From NCBI GenBank assembly GCA_021794015.1, contig JAJYRQ010000012.1, positions 1-64,000 of the forward strand: a stretch of DNA of 64,000 bases, in the 5' to 3' direction. Positions 45,295 to 55,290 of the stretch are shown in pieces. This DNA is from Deltaproteobacteria bacterium (GTDB lineage: Bacteria; Desulfobacterota; Binatia; Binatales; Binataceae). The translations under genes and the position numbers were made by a program. Every line of letters starts with the position of its first letter. Position 1 is the stretch's first letter. The notes beneath the pieces were generated by a model. It saw only the letters and a program-made list of their open reading frames with translations. It had not been told where the DNA came from and ran no database searches.

Positions 45295-48078
45295 ATGGAC
45301 GAACAGCAGAACGCTGCCGACCTCGCCTACCCGGAAAAACTCAAGCAGGCCGAAGAGACGCTGCTCAAGCAGCGGCGCAACGCGCCCCAGGCTGCCGGGG
45401 AAGAGTCACAGGGCCAGTCCGGCGACGCCGTCTCCCAGGACCGAATCGGCTTTGCGCTTTCCGGCGGCGGGATTCGCAGCGCGACCTTCTGCCTGGGAGT
45501 TTTCCAGCGCCTTGCGCAGAGCGAGCTGCTCGGGAAAATTGACTACATTTCGAGCGTTTCGGGAGGCGGCTACTTCGCTTCCTTCCTGGGCCGGCTTTTT
45601 CATCGCGATGACATAAAAGGTATCCAAGACGTCGAGCAGACGCTGGCGCCCAAGGCCCGGCCCGGGCTCGGCATTTCGTCCACCCCCGACTGGAAGAAGG
45701 AGGTCTTTCGCTGGCTGCGCGACAACGGCCGCTACCTCGCGCCGCGCGGCGCCGGAGATCTGCTGCTCGACCTGGCCTTCACGCTGCGCAGTTGGGTTGC
45801 CCTGCAAGTGGTGATTGTCGTTTCGCTGCTTGCGGGTTTTCTTTTTGTGCAATTGGTGCGCTCACTCCTGGCATGCCTTGTCCACTCGCTGGGATGGTTC
45901 CCGAATTTTCGGCATCTTGGTGTTTCATGGAGCCCTTACGTTTTGCTGTGCCTGCCTGTTCTGTTGTTAGCGGTTTCGACCGGCTGGGCCTACTGGCTGA
46001 TCGAGCAGTCAAATCACCAGGTCGATCCAGTAAGCAGATGCCGCCTTACGAGGTTCGTCGCGTGCCGGCCATGGGTTGGCGCCCTAGCAGCAGCCATAGT
46101 GGGCTTGGTGATCGCCATGCTCGGCCTGCGTTGCTTCCAGGGTTGGTCGGGTCAGCATCCGTGGGCTTGGTACGGTTCTGTGGGCGTCTTCCTGGCCGGG
46201 ACTCTGGCGTTGGTGCTCCGGGGCTGTGCGCGCGCCCGGGCTTGTCGAGCAGACCGAGGAGACCACGCCAAGCAACAGCGGGTGGCGGATGGCCAGGAAG
46301 AGCGCAGACTCGACAACTATGCGCACGCACGCGACGAGTTAACGCGCCGGTTTAGATGGCTGCTTCTAGCCCTGGCGGCAACGGCAGCCCTGGCAATTAT
46401 CGATACCGCAGGCCAGGCGCTCTACGCGCGAGCGCTGGCGGGGGAGCTGCATGTAAAAGGCCTAAACCTAAAGCATCTTGGCCTGGCGGGCTCCTCCCTA
46501 GCGGCCTTCATTGCTGCAAGCGCGCGCTGGCTCGCCACGGCCCAGCGCTGGGCAAAGAAGGCTGGCGCGCGGCCAAGCCTTCTCTGGCGCCTGTTGGCCG
46601 GGGTAGCGGCGCTTACGATTCTGGCTTTGCTGTTCGTCGGCGCGGACTTCGCCTCCCAGGAGCTTGCGCGCCGTTGCTCGGGACGGCTGCTGTTGGGGGC
46701 CTTCGTGATTGCGCTGTTGTTTGCGTGGCTTTTCGGGCAGACCTGGGGCTTTCTCAACGGCTCCTCGCTCCATCGGCTTTACGCGGCGCGGCTCATCCGC
46801 GCCTACTTGGGCGCCTCGAACCCTAAGCGTTACAGCCATGAGGCCCCGAGCCTTGCCCGGCTCGTCCCTTGCGACGACATCAGCCAGGCCCGCTACTGGC
46901 CGCCGCCTACTGACACTAAAAACAACTGCTGCCTCAAGGGCGCTCCGCTTCACCTGGTAAACGTAACGATCAACGAGACGCTCGACGCCCGCAGCCAGGT
47001 CCAGCAGCAGGACCGCAAAGGAATCGGGATGGCGATCGGCCAGGCCGGTATCAGTGCCGGCGTGCGGCACCATGTCGTCTTTGGACAAGACGGCGCGGAC
47101 GAGCATTACAAGGAAGCCGCCATCTACTCGCCGCAGAAGGGCTTCCAGCTTTTCAGCTATCCAAAGAACGACCGTGCGCGAGACACGTACAACTTTTTCG
47201 GCGAACAGCTCTCGCTCGGCAACTGGACGGCGATCTCGGGCGCCGCGATCAGCACAGGGCTCGGCTCGCGGACCAACCCCGCGTTCAGCTTTCTCGCCGG
47301 CTTTTTCAATTTCCGGCTCGGCTACTGGTGGGACTCGGGGACCGATTCGAGGCGTGGCAGAAGCCTGACCTTGGGGCGGCGCCTGCGCAGGCTTTTTGAG
47401 TGCTGTTTCCCGGTGCAGACTTTCCTCATCGACGAATTCACGGCGCGCTTTCGCGGCCCCCAGAGCCGCTACTGGTATCTGACCGACGGCGGCCATTTTG
47501 AGAACACCGGCGCCTACGAGCTGGTGAGACGCCGGCTCGAGGCGATTGTTGTCATCGACGCCGGGGCAGACCCGGATTACACCTTCTCCGACCTGGGCAA
47601 CCTGGTCAGAAAGGCGCGACTCGATTTCGGCGCCGAAATACGCTTTTTGAGCGAAGGGGAACTGGATGAGCGGGTAAACCCGAAAGTGCGCCCATACTTC
47701 GGCACGCTGGAAAGGCTGCGCCGCGGCGTTTGGGCCGAGGAGCCGGTCACCGACCCAGCGTCTCCCGACAAACAGAGGCGCTCTCTCAAGCAGTCCCAGG
47801 AGAGCCGGCTCTCGTTGGCTCACGCCGCGTTGGCGAAGGTAACGTACGCAGGCTGCAACAAAATCTCCTGGCTGCTGGTCCTGAAACCCACGCTCACCGG
47901 GGACGAACCGGAAGACGTCCTGAACTACCACCGCGATCACCCTTCCTTCCCGCAGGAGAGCACCGCCGACCAGTTCTTCGACGAAGCGCAGTGGGAGAGC
48001 TACCGTCGGCTGGGCTGGCATCTCGCGGGTAAAATCCTGCTAGCCGACCATATGATGCCGTTTAAGCTGGAATCTTGA
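45295..48078 (+). CDS. Patatin-like phospholipase with an embedded membrane domain
   Basis: 927 aa. The N-terminal patatin core has the oxyanion loop FALSGGGIRSATFCLGVFQRL (about 53-73) and the nucleophile region ISSVSGGGYFASFLGRLFH (Ser in SVSGGG). From about 155 to 500 the chain carries several hydrophobic segments (for example WVALQVVIVVSLLAGFLFVQL, VLLCLPVLLLAVSTGWAYWLI, LLLALAATAALAIIDTAG, LLAGVAALTILALLFVGADF). The catalytic Asp follows in YLTDGGHFENTGAYELVRRRLE (about 730-750). Thus the lipase fold is split by a membrane insertion, as in large patatin proteins of the DUF/CdV-type families. It is monocistronic with its own promoter. Function is unknown; lipid hydrolysis is inferred from the dyad. 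Confidence 0.82.
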   Translation: MDEQQNAADLAYPEKLKQAEETLLKQRRNAPQAAGEESQGQSGDAVSQDRIGFALSGGGIRSATFCLGVFQRLAQSELLGKIDYISSVSGGGYFASFLGRLFHRDDIKGIQDVEQTLAPKARPGLGISSTPDWKKEVFRWLRDNGRYLAPRGAGDLLLDLAFTLRSWVALQVVIVVSLLAGFLFVQLVRSLLACLVHSLGWFPNFRHLGVSWSPYVLLCLPVLLLAVSTGWAYWLIEQSNHQVDPVSRCRLTRFVACRPWVGALAAAIVGLVIAMLGLRCFQGWSGQHPWAWYGSVGVFLAGTLALVLRGCARARACRADRGDHAKQQRVADGQEERRLDNYAHARDELTRRFRWLLLALAATAALAIIDTAGQALYARALAGELHVKGLNLKHLGLAGSSLAAFIAASARWLATAQRWAKKAGARPSLLWRLLAGVAALTILALLFVGADFASQELARRCSGRLLLGAFVIALLFAWLFGQTWGFLNGSSLHRLYAARLIRAYLGASNPKRYSHEAPSLARLVPCDDISQARYWPPPTDTKNNCCLKGAPLHLVNVTINETLDARSQVQQQDRKGIGMAIGQAGISAGVRHHVVFGQDGADEHYKEAAIYSPQKGFQLFSYPKNDRARDTYNFFGEQLSLGNWTAISGAAISTGLGSRTNPAFSFLAGFFNFRLGYWWDSGTDSRRGRSLTLGRRLRRLFECCFPVQTFLIDEFTARFRGPQSRYWYLTDGGHFENTGAYELVRRRLEAIVVIDAGADPDYTFSDLGNLVRKARLDFGAEIRFLSEGELDERVNPKVRPYFGTLERLRRGVWAEEPVTDPASPDKQRRSLKQSQESRLSLAHAALAKVTYAGCNKISWLLVLKPTLTGDEPEDVLNYHRDHPSFPQESTADQFFDEAQWESYRRLGWHLAGKILLADHMMPFKLES

Positions 48079-48116
48079 GCTAAAGCGAGACAGCCAAAGG
48101 GACTGGCGCGGGGTGC

Positions 48117-48145
48117 TTTACTCCGGTAGAGCGATTTGGTAGTAT
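48117..48145 (+). promoter_or_regulatory. Promoter of rpsO-pnp
   Basis: TTTACT (48117-48122) and TAGTAT (48140-48145) separated by 17 bases, ending 45 bases before the rpsO start. Confidence 0.55.
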
Positions 48146-48190
48146 GGGCAGCGGTAAAGCGAAAGGCAAAAAATCAGCGAAAGGATCCTG

Positions 48191-48460
48191 ATGTCTCTCG
48201 GGGCTGCTCGCAAGCGGGAAATAGTTCAGGCGCATGCGCGAAAAACTGGAGATTCCGGCTCGCCGGAGGTCCAAGTAGCGCTCTTCTCGGCGCGCATCCA
48301 GGAACTCACCGAACATCTCAAGACCCACGTCAAAGACCATCATTCGCGGCGCGGTCTGCTGCGTTTGGTGGGCAAGCGGCGTCGCCTGCTCGACTATCTT
48401 CGCTCAGAGAACGCGGAGAGCTATAAGCGGCTCATCGAACAGCTCGGCATCCGCAGGTAA
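48191..48460 (+). CDS. rpsO: 30S ribosomal protein S15
   Basis: 89 aa, the standard length. Characteristic [54 protein letters not shown] and [12 protein letters not shown]. Binds 16S rRNA in the small subunit platform. Ribosome site AAAGGA. The pairing rpsO-pnp is conserved in most bacteria. Confidence 0.98.
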   Translation: MSLGAARKREIVQAHARKTGDSGSPEVQVALFSARIQELTEHLKTHVKDHHSRRGLLRLVGKRRRLLDYLRSENAESYKRLIEQLGIRR

Positions 48461-48617
48461 CGTCCGGTTTTTATTAGCGCCGGGCCGAATTGAGCGTGGC
48501 GCCCGGGGAGCGGAGACGCGGTGCGGGTGACGGGCGTGGCGCCAGCCTTTGACCGCCGGGATCGAGGCACTGACCGCGGGCCTGTCTGCCTGCGGCTGCA
48601 CCAAGGAATTGAGTCTT

Positions 48618-50714
48618 ATGTATAGAAAGGTCGAGATCGAGTTTTTCGGGCGTCGTCTATCGCTGGAGTCGGGCCGGCTGGCGCGCCAGGCTCACGGGGC
48701 GGTGCTTGCTCAGTACGGAGACACGGTGGTGCTGGCGGCGGTGGTTTCCGCCTACGACGTCGGACGCGAGGTGGATTTCCTGCCGCTTACGGTGGATTAC
48801 CAGGAAAAGACGTTTGCCGGGGGGCGAATTCCCGGGGGGTTTTTCAAGCGCGAAGGACGGCCTTCGGAAAAGGAAATTCTCACCTCGAGGCTTATCGACC
48901 GGGCGCTGCGTCCGCTTTTTCCCAAGGGGTACGACCGGGAGACGCAGGTAATCGTGACCGTGCTCTCGGCCGAGCGGGACAACGATCCCGACGTACTGTC
49001 GCTTATCGCGGCCTCCGCCGCGATCGAGGTTTCCGACATTCCCCACAACGGCCCTGTGGCTGCGGTGCGCATGGGGCGTGCCGGCGGCCGGCTGGTGGTG
49101 AATCCGCTGGCGGCCGAGGCGGAGGCGAGCGACCTTTCGATGGTTGTGGCGGCGACCCCGCAGGCCATCGTGATGCTCGAGGGCGGCGCCAACGTGGTCG
49201 ACGAGGAGGCGATCCTGGGGGCGCTTTTCACCGCGCACGAGGCGCTGGAGCCGATCTTCGAGCTGCAGCAGGAATTGCGCAATCTTTGCGGCAAGCCCAA
49301 GCGCGAGTTCGCGGTCAAAGTGCTGGACCCGGAGCTCAAGGCCGCGGTCGAGGAGCGCCTGGCCGAGCCGCTCAAACTGGCGCTTGCCACCGCCGGCAAG
49401 AAGGAGCGTAGCCAGGCGCTGAAGACGCTCACCCGCGCGGCGGTGGCGGAGTTGGCCGAGCGCTTCCCGCAGCAGGAGAAAGCCCTCGAGGCGGCCTGCG
49501 AGGGCGCGCTGCGCGCGCGCGTGCGCCGGACGATCGTCGAGGAAAACCGCCGTATCGACGACCGCGCGCCGACTGAAATCCGGCCGCTCAGCGCCCAGGT
49601 CCGCGTTCTGCCCCGCACCCACGGGTCGGCCATTTTTACCCGGGGCGAAACGCAGGCGCTGGCCACCGTAACCTTGGGAACGCGGCAGGACGAGCAGAAA
49701 ATCGACGCGCTTTTGGGCGAGCACTACAAGAAATTCATGCTGCATTACAACTTCCCGCCCTTCTCCACCGGCGAGATCAAGTTTCTGCGCGGCCCCTCCC
49801 GCCGCGAGATCGGCCACGGGGCGCTGGCCGAGCGGGCACTGAGCGCGGTGCTGCCTTCCGAACAAGACTTCCCCTACACCGTAAGGGTGGTCTCCGAGGT
49901 GCTCGAGTCCAACGGCAGCTCCTCGATGGCAACCGTGTGCGGAGGCAGCCTGGCGCTGATGGACGCCGGCGTGCCGGTCAAGGCCGCGGTGGCCGGGATC
50001 GCCATGGGCCTGGTCAAGGAAGGCGATCAGGTGCGCGTGCTGACCGATATCCTGGGCGACGAGGACCATCTCGGCGATATGGACTTCAAGGTTGCCGGAA
50101 CCGCCCGCGGCATAACCGCCATCCAGATGGACAACAAGGTGGGCGGAATCACGCGCGAGGTGATGCGCCAAGCGCTGCTCCAGGCGCGGGATGCGCGGCT
50201 GTTCGTTCTCGGGGTGATGGAAAAAGCCCTGTCCGAGCCGCGCAAGGAGGTCTCCGCTTACGCCCCACGCATCGTCACCCTGCACATCAACCCGAGCCGC
50301 ATCCGCGACCTCATCGGCCCGGGCGGCAAGGTCATCCGGGGGATCGTCGAAGAGACCGGATGCAAGATTGACGTCGGGGACGACGGCACGGTGGTTATCG
50401 CGGGCGCCGACGGCGCCTCGCTGGACAAGGCGATCGAAACCGTCCAGGGGCTGACCGCACAGGCGGAGATCGGGCGCATCTACCGCGGCAAGGTGCGCAA
50501 GATCGTCGAGTTCGGCGCTTTTGTCGAGATTCTGCCGGGGACCGACGGCCTGTTGCACATTTCGCAACTGGCCGACCACCGGGTGCGGCGGGTGGAAGAC
50601 GTGGTCCACGAGGGCGACGAAATCATGGTCAAGGTCCTGGACGTTGACCCGGGCGGCAAGATAAGGCTGTCGCTGCGCGAGGCACTCCAGGAGTTGGGCG
50701 AAAAGCCGGCTTAA
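48618..50714 (+). CDS. pnp: Polyribonucleotide nucleotidyltransferase (PNPase)
   Basis: 698 aa. Two RNase PH domains (first begins YRKVEIEFFGRRLSLESGRLARQA; second begins with VRVLPRTHGSAIFTRGETQALATVTLG and holds FPPFSTGEIKFLRGPSRREIGHGALAERAL and catalytic DILGDEDHLGDMDFKVAG), a KH domain (RIRDLIGPGGKVIRGIVEETG) and an S1 domain (GKVRKIVEFGAFVEILPGTDGLLHISQ). Start at 48618 chosen by AAGGAA upstream and the usual N-terminus. Degrades RNA phosphorolytically, in the cytoplasm. Confidence 0.98.
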   Translation: MYRKVEIEFFGRRLSLESGRLARQAHGAVLAQYGDTVVLAAVVSAYDVGREVDFLPLTVDYQEKTFAGGRIPGGFFKREGRPSEKEILTSRLIDRALRPLFPKGYDRETQVIVTVLSAERDNDPDVLSLIAASAAIEVSDIPHNGPVAAVRMGRAGGRLVVNPLAAEAEASDLSMVVAATPQAIVMLEGGANVVDEEAILGALFTAHEALEPIFELQQELRNLCGKPKREFAVKVLDPELKAAVEERLAEPLKLALATAGKKERSQALKTLTRAAVAELAERFPQQEKALEAACEGALRARVRRTIVEENRRIDDRAPTEIRPLSAQVRVLPRTHGSAIFTRGETQALATVTLGTRQDEQKIDALLGEHYKKFMLHYNFPPFSTGEIKFLRGPSRREIGHGALAERALSAVLPSEQDFPYTVRVVSEVLESNGSSSMATVCGGSLALMDAGVPVKAAVAGIAMGLVKEGDQVRVLTDILGDEDHLGDMDFKVAGTARGITAIQMDNKVGGITREVMRQALLQARDARLFVLGVMEKALSEPRKEVSAYAPRIVTLHINPSRIRDLIGPGGKVIRGIVEETGCKIDVGDDGTVVIAGADGASLDKAIETVQGLTAQAEIGRIYRGKVRKIVEFGAFVEILPGTDGLLHISQLADHRVRRVEDVVHEGDEIMVKVLDVDPGGKIRLSLREALQELGEKPA

Positions 50715-50733
50715 AGCCGCGCGACGCATTGCG

Positions 50734-51999
50734 ATGGTGCGCCAAGGCGTTCTCTCCAACGGGGTCAGAGTACTCAGCGAAACGATGCCTGACGTAGTGT
50801 CCGCTACTACGGGCATCTGGGTGGAGAACGGCTCGCGCTACGAGACGCCGGCGCAAAACGGCGTCTCGCACTTTATCGAACACCTGCTTTTCAAGGGCAC
50901 GCGCCGGCGCACCGCCGCCCAGATCGCGGAGGAAATCGACGCGGTGGGCGGCGTGCTCAACGCCTTCACCAGCAAGGAATACACTTGCTACTACGCCAAG
51001 GTTCTCGGCGAGCAACTCGAGATGGCCAACGAACTGCTGGCCGATCTTTTCCTCAACTCGGTGTTCGACCCGGGTGAAATCGAGCGCGAGCGCCAGGTAG
51101 TGCTGCAGGAGATTTCTCAGGCCGAGGACACGCCCGACGATTTCGTGCACGAGATTTTCAACCTGCGCTTCTGGCAGGGTCACTCGCTTGCACTGCCGAT
51201 TTTCGGCTCGGTCGAGACGGTCAACACCATCAGCCGTGAGGCGCTGCTCGCTTTCATGAACGAGCGCTACCGGGCCGAGCGCGTTTTCATCGCCGCCGCC
51301 GGCATGGTTGACCACGACCGGCTGGTGCGGCAGAGCGAAAGGTTGTTCGGCGAGATCGCCGGCAACGGCCGGCAGGAGGTACTGCGGCCGCCGGCCGAGC
51401 GGGCGATGGTGCTCCATCACGGCAAGCCGCTTGAGCAGGTCCACCTGTGCATCGGCGCGCCGGGCCTGGGCCAGAGCGACCCGCTGCGTTACGCGGGCTA
51501 TGTGCTCAACGCGGCGCTGGGCGGGGGCATGTCGTCGCGGCTTTTCCAGGAAGTGCGCGAGCGGCGCGGGCGCGTCTACAGCATCTACTCTTCCACCGCT
51601 TCCTTCCACGACTGCGGCTACCTGGCGATCTACGCCGGCACCAAGCTCGACTGGCTGGACGAAGTGCTCGAGGTGACCGTCAAGGAGCTGGCGGATATCG
51701 CGCGCCGCGGACTTAAGCCCCAGGAACTGGAGCGCGCCAAAAGCCAGCTCAAAGGCAACATGCTGCTCGGCCTTGAGTCGACCGAGAGCAGAATGAACCG
51801 GCTGGCACGCAACGAAATCTACGCGCGCCGCGACATCAGCTTGAGCGAGGTGGCAGGGGCGATCGACCAGGTGGCCAATGACCAGGTGGTCGAGATTGCC
51901 GCCTCCTGCTTCGCCCCGCAGCGAATGGGCGTCGTGGTGCTCGGCGACCTGAAAGGAAAGACCATCGGCGCAGAAGTTCTGTCGCCCCTGGGCCGTTGA
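50734..51999 (+). CDS. M16-family zinc protease (processing peptidase-like)
   Basis: 421 aa. Zinc motif HFIEHLLFKGT (HxxEH, about 49-53 within it) with the downstream Glu in EIERERQVVLQEI; GGGMSSRLFQEVRERRGRVYSIYSS is the second conserved block. Resembles YmxG/PqqL-like peptidases encoded after pnp in many bacteria. Begins 19 bases after pnp, so likely cotranscribed. Confidence 0.93.
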   Translation: MVRQGVLSNGVRVLSETMPDVVSATTGIWVENGSRYETPAQNGVSHFIEHLLFKGTRRRTAAQIAEEIDAVGGVLNAFTSKEYTCYYAKVLGEQLEMANELLADLFLNSVFDPGEIERERQVVLQEISQAEDTPDDFVHEIFNLRFWQGHSLALPIFGSVETVNTISREALLAFMNERYRAERVFIAAAGMVDHDRLVRQSERLFGEIAGNGRQEVLRPPAERAMVLHHGKPLEQVHLCIGAPGLGQSDPLRYAGYVLNAALGGGMSSRLFQEVRERRGRVYSIYSSTASFHDCGYLAIYAGTKLDWLDEVLEVTVKELADIARRGLKPQELERAKSQLKGNMLLGLESTESRMNRLARNEIYARRDISLSEVAGAIDQVANDQVVEIAASCFAPQRMGVVVLGDLKGKTIGAEVLSPLGR

Positions 52000-52111
52000 A
52001 GCCGAAGGCTTTGCCCGCGCTGCAGCGCGGGCGGCCGGCCGCCCGCGCAACGACCCTTCGCCGGCGCGCCCTTGAGGCGCATCCGGCCCGCGCCCGCAGG
52101 CACGCATCGCG

Positions 52112-52564
52112 GTGTCAACCATGGAGCCCCTGGTCAGAGTGAAGCGGGTCAGGCCACGTCTTGCCGCACTGCCGGCTTACCAGAGCCCGGGTGCGGCCGG
52201 CCTCGACCTCGCGGCCGCCATCGAGCAGGAGCTAAGCCTCGCCCCGCTCGAAAGAGCTTCCATTCCAACCGGGCTCGCCTTCGAGATTCCCGAAAGGTTC
52301 GAGGGGCAGGTGCGCGCTCGAAGCGGGCGCGCGCTGAACGACGGTCTTACCCTGATAAACAGTCCCGGCACGATAGACTCCGACTACCGAGGCGAGGTCT
52401 GCCTGCTCGTGGTAAACTTGGGGAGGCAAGCGGTGGTCATCCGGCCGGGAGAGCGCATCGCCCAACTCATCATAGCCCCGGTGGCGCACGCCCGGCTCGA
52501 GGAGGCCGCCGAACTGGGCCCAAGCCTGCGAGGCGACAAAGGTTTCGGCCACACCGGCCGGTGA
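52112..52564 (+). CDS. dut: dUTP diphosphatase
   Basis: 150 aa from the GTG at 52112 (an ATG at 52121 is also possible). dUTPase motifs 1 to 5 can be read in order: AAGLDLAA, RARSGRALNDG, NSPGTIDSDYRGEV, RPGERIAQLI and a C-terminal KGFGHTGR. It hydrolyses dUTP to dUMP to keep uracil out of DNA. Lies between the M16 protease and purB. Confidence 0.95.
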   Translation: MSTMEPLVRVKRVRPRLAALPAYQSPGAAGLDLAAAIEQELSLAPLERASIPTGLAFEIPERFEGQVRARSGRALNDGLTLINSPGTIDSDYRGEVCLLVVNLGRQAVVIRPGERIAQLIIAPVAHARLEEAAELGPSLRGDKGFGHTGR

Positions 52565-52607
52565 ACCCGCGCGGGGCAAAGGCGCGTGGCGGCGCGCCCG
52601 TCGTTCC

Positions 52608-53999
52608 ATGAGCGAGGAGCAGAGCGAAATCGAAGCCGCACTGACCGCGGTCACGCCGATCGACGGCCGCTATCGCCGGCAAAGCCGGGCTCTGGCTCGC
52701 TACTTCAGCGAGCTTGCGCTTATCCGCCGGCGGGTGCGGGTCGAGATCGAGTGGTACCTGGCGCTGGCGCTGGACTCGCCCCTGGGCGTGTGCGGTCCGC
52801 TTGACGATGCTGCGGCGGCGGCTGTGCGCGCGATCTACCAAAACTTCGGACTCGCCGACGCGGTCGCGGTCAAAAAGATAGAAGCCGAAACCAATCACGA
52901 CGTAAAGGCCGTCGAGTATTTCGTCAAGCAGCGGCTCAAGCAGGTCGCCCCCGCGCTGCCGATCGAGATGGTCCATTTCGCCTGCACCTCGGAAGACATC
53001 AACAATCTCGCCTACGCGCTGACGCTTAAGGAGTTCGCAGCTACGGAACTTTTGCCGCGGCTCGAGCGGCTGCGCCGCGCGCTGGCAGAGGCGGCCAAAA
53101 AGCTGGCTGCGCTGCCGATGCTGGCGCGCACCCACGGACAGCCGGCCTCGCCGACGACCGTGGGCAAAGAGCTGGCGGTCTTTGCCTATCGGCTGGGCAG
53201 GCAGACAAGGCGACTGGCGGCCCAGGAGTACCTGGGGAAATTCAACGGCGCGGTGGGCAATTACAACGCACACGCGCTGGCCTTTCCCGAGGTGGACTGG
53301 CTGGAGCGCTCGCGCCGCTTTGTCGAAGGCTTCGAGCTGGTTTGGAACCCGCTGACCACCCAAACGGAGAGCCACGACTGGATGGCCGAACTGTTCGATA
53401 CGCTCGGCCTGACCGGCGCCGTGTTGTTGGACCTGGCGCGCGACCTGTGGGGCTATATCGCGCTCGGCTACTTCGGCCAGGAGTCGGGCGGCGCCGAGGT
53501 CGGCTCCTCGGTGATGCCCCATAAGGTGAACCCGATCGACTTCGAAAACTGTGAAGGGAACCTGGGAGTGGCCGCTGCCCTGTTTCGCCACCTGGCCGAG
53601 AAGCTGCCGGTCTCGCGCTGGCAGCGCGACCTTAGCGACAGCACGGCGCTTAGAGCCATCGGCGAGGCCTTCGGCCACCTGATCGTGGCGCTGAACTCGC
53701 TGGAGCGGGGACTGGGACGGCTTAGGCCCGACACAAAGCGGCTTGCGGCCGACCTCGAAGACCCGCAGACGTTTGAAGTCCTGGCCGAGGGAATCCAGAC
53801 CGTGATGCGCCGCTACAACCTTAACCAGCCTTACGAAACGCTCAAGGAGCTGACCCGCGGCCGTAAGGTAACCCCCGAGGCGCTGCGGCGGCTGGTGCGT
53901 TCGCTGCCGCTGGACGAGGAGGTCAAAGCAAGGCTTGAGAAGCTCACGCCGCGGGACTACGTTGGGCTTGCCTCGGAATTGGTGAAACGGTTCGCCTGA
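52608..53999 (+). CDS. purB: Adenylosuccinate lyase
   Basis: 463 aa, E. coli-type length. VHFACTSEDINNLAYALTLKEF, LPMLARTHGQPASPTTVGKELAVFAYRL and the signature GSSVMPHKVNPIDFENCEGN. Catalyses two fumarate-releasing steps of purine synthesis. A long antisense frame covers it but is a GC artefact. It opens the purine cluster purB-C-S-Q-L-F. Confidence 0.96.
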   Translation: MSEEQSEIEAALTAVTPIDGRYRRQSRALARYFSELALIRRRVRVEIEWYLALALDSPLGVCGPLDDAAAAAVRAIYQNFGLADAVAVKKIEAETNHDVKAVEYFVKQRLKQVAPALPIEMVHFACTSEDINNLAYALTLKEFAATELLPRLERLRRALAEAAKKLAALPMLARTHGQPASPTTVGKELAVFAYRLGRQTRRLAAQEYLGKFNGAVGNYNAHALAFPEVDWLERSRRFVEGFELVWNPLTTQTESHDWMAELFDTLGLTGAVLLDLARDLWGYIALGYFGQESGGAEVGSSVMPHKVNPIDFENCEGNLGVAAALFRHLAEKLPVSRWQRDLSDSTALRAIGEAFGHLIVALNSLERGLGRLRPDTKRLAADLEDPQTFEVLAEGIQTVMRRYNLNQPYETLKELTRGRKVTPEALRRLVRSLPLDEEVKARLEKLTPRDYVGLASELVKRFA

Positions 54000-54131
54000 C
54001 GCAATCGGCCCGCCCAAGGACGGCGGGCACCAACCGGTCCGGCGCCCTGGCGGCCCAAGCCAAAGCCGCCCGGGCCAGCCCGGCCTTTGCGCGCCGGCGA
54101 AAGCAGGCGCGGGGTCGGCCCGGACAAAGTT

Positions 54132-54863
54132 ATGGGAGAACGGCCGGTGGAAGCAGTTGCGCAAAAGCTCGGGATGATCTACGAGGGCAAGGCCAAACAG
54201 GTTTACGCGACCTCCGACCCGGACCTGGTGATTTTCTACTTCAAGGACGACGCAACCGCGTTTAACGCCAAAAAGCGCGGCACGATCGAAAAGAAAGGCA
54301 TCGTCAACAACCGGATGTCCGAGGCCTTCTTCCTGCTCCTGGAAGGCGCCGGGGTGCGCACCCACTTTGTCCGCCGCTTGAGCGAGCGCGAGATGCTCTG
54401 CCGAAGACTTGAGATCATCCCGCTGGAGACCGTGGTGCGCAACCTCGTCGCCGGCTCGCTGGCCAAGCGCCTGGGGCGCTCCGAAGGCGAGCCGTTCAAG
54501 CAGCCGGTCGTGGAGTTTTACTTCAAGTCCGACCCGCTGGACGACCCGATGGTGCTCCCCGCGCACGCCATCGCCTTTGGCTGGGCCAGCGCCGAGGAAG
54601 TGGCCCGGCTCGAATCGCTGGCGCTCAAGGTCAACGCGGTCCTGCGCGATTTTCTGGACGCGCGCGGGGTCACGCTGGTCGACTTCAAGCTCGAGTTCGG
54701 CCGCTACCACGGCGAGATACTGCTGGGGGACGAAATCTGCCCCGACACCTGCCGGCTGTGGGACAAGGCAACGGGAGAAAAGCTCGACAAAGATCGCTTT
54801 CGCCGCGACCTGGGCGGCGTCGAAGAGGGTTACCGGGAGGCGCTGGCGCGGGTGTTGAGCTGA
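54132..54863 (+). CDS. purC: SAICAR synthase
   Basis: 243 aa. IYEGKAKQVYAT (P-loop-like), YFKDDATAFNAKKRGTIEKKG, NRMSEAFFLLLEGAGVRTHFVRRLSEREMLCRRLEIIPLETVVRN and LIDFKLEFG-like VDFKLEFGRYHGEILLGDEICPDTCRLWD. Standard PurC. The upstream in-frame start at 54087 would add a low-complexity lead. Confidence 0.95.
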   Translation: MGERPVEAVAQKLGMIYEGKAKQVYATSDPDLVIFYFKDDATAFNAKKRGTIEKKGIVNNRMSEAFFLLLEGAGVRTHFVRRLSEREMLCRRLEIIPLETVVRNLVAGSLAKRLGRSEGEPFKQPVVEFYFKSDPLDDPMVLPAHAIAFGWASAEEVARLESLALKVNAVLRDFLDARGVTLVDFKLEFGRYHGEILLGDEICPDTCRLWDKATGEKLDKDRFRRDLGGVEEGYREALARVLS

Positions 54864-55044
54864 GCGCAGCAGAGCCTTGGGCTGGGCCGTCGCTGCCGGG
54901 GCAAAACCCGCCTGCCGCAGGGGCAAGCCCGGGCGCGCAGCGCAAAAAGCCACGCCGCACAACGCTGCGGCCGGCCCGGCAGAAGACGCTGCGCCAAGGG
55001 GCGGCCAACATCGGCCGGCTGCCGCTCGCCAAGGAGACGTGCGC

Positions 55045-55290
55045 GTGTTGGTTAAGGTTTTCATCACGCCCAAAGAGGAGATCCTCGATCCTGCCGGGCG
55101 GGCGGTTGCCCAGGCCCTAAGGAGCTTGGGGCTCGAGCAGGTCGAGTCGGTCAAGGTGGGCAAGTACCTGGTGCTCAGGCTCGAGGTCGCCTCGCCGGCC
55201 CAGGCGCTCCAGGCAGCGGCCAAGGCCTGCGAGCAGCTCTTGGCCAACCCGCTCACCGAGGACTACCGCTACGAGGTGGAACCCGAGTGA
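55045..55290 (+). CDS. purS: FGAM synthase subunit PurS
   Basis: 81 aa from GTG 55045, with AAGGAGA 8 bases upstream. Typical short PurS: VKVFITPKEEILDPAGRAVAQALRSLGLEQVESVKVGKYLVLRLE. It bridges PurL and PurQ in the three-subunit FGAM synthase used by many bacteria and archaea. The longer open frame starting at 54877 is not the gene. Overlaps purQ by 4 bases. Confidence 0.93.
   Translation: MLVKVFITPKEEILDPAGRAVAQALRSLGLEQVESVKVGKYLVLRLEVASPAQALQAAAKACEQLLANPLTEDYRYEVEPE

Noticed and set aside
48657..50816. 719-codon minus-strand open frame opposite pnp
   Set aside because: It mirrors the codon structure of pnp, is rich in His/Arg/Gln and matches no family; long antisense frames are expected at this GC content.
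52470..55256. 928-codon minus-strand open frame across dut, purB, purC and purS
   Set aside because: It spans several well-identified genes on the other strand and has no recognisable domain.
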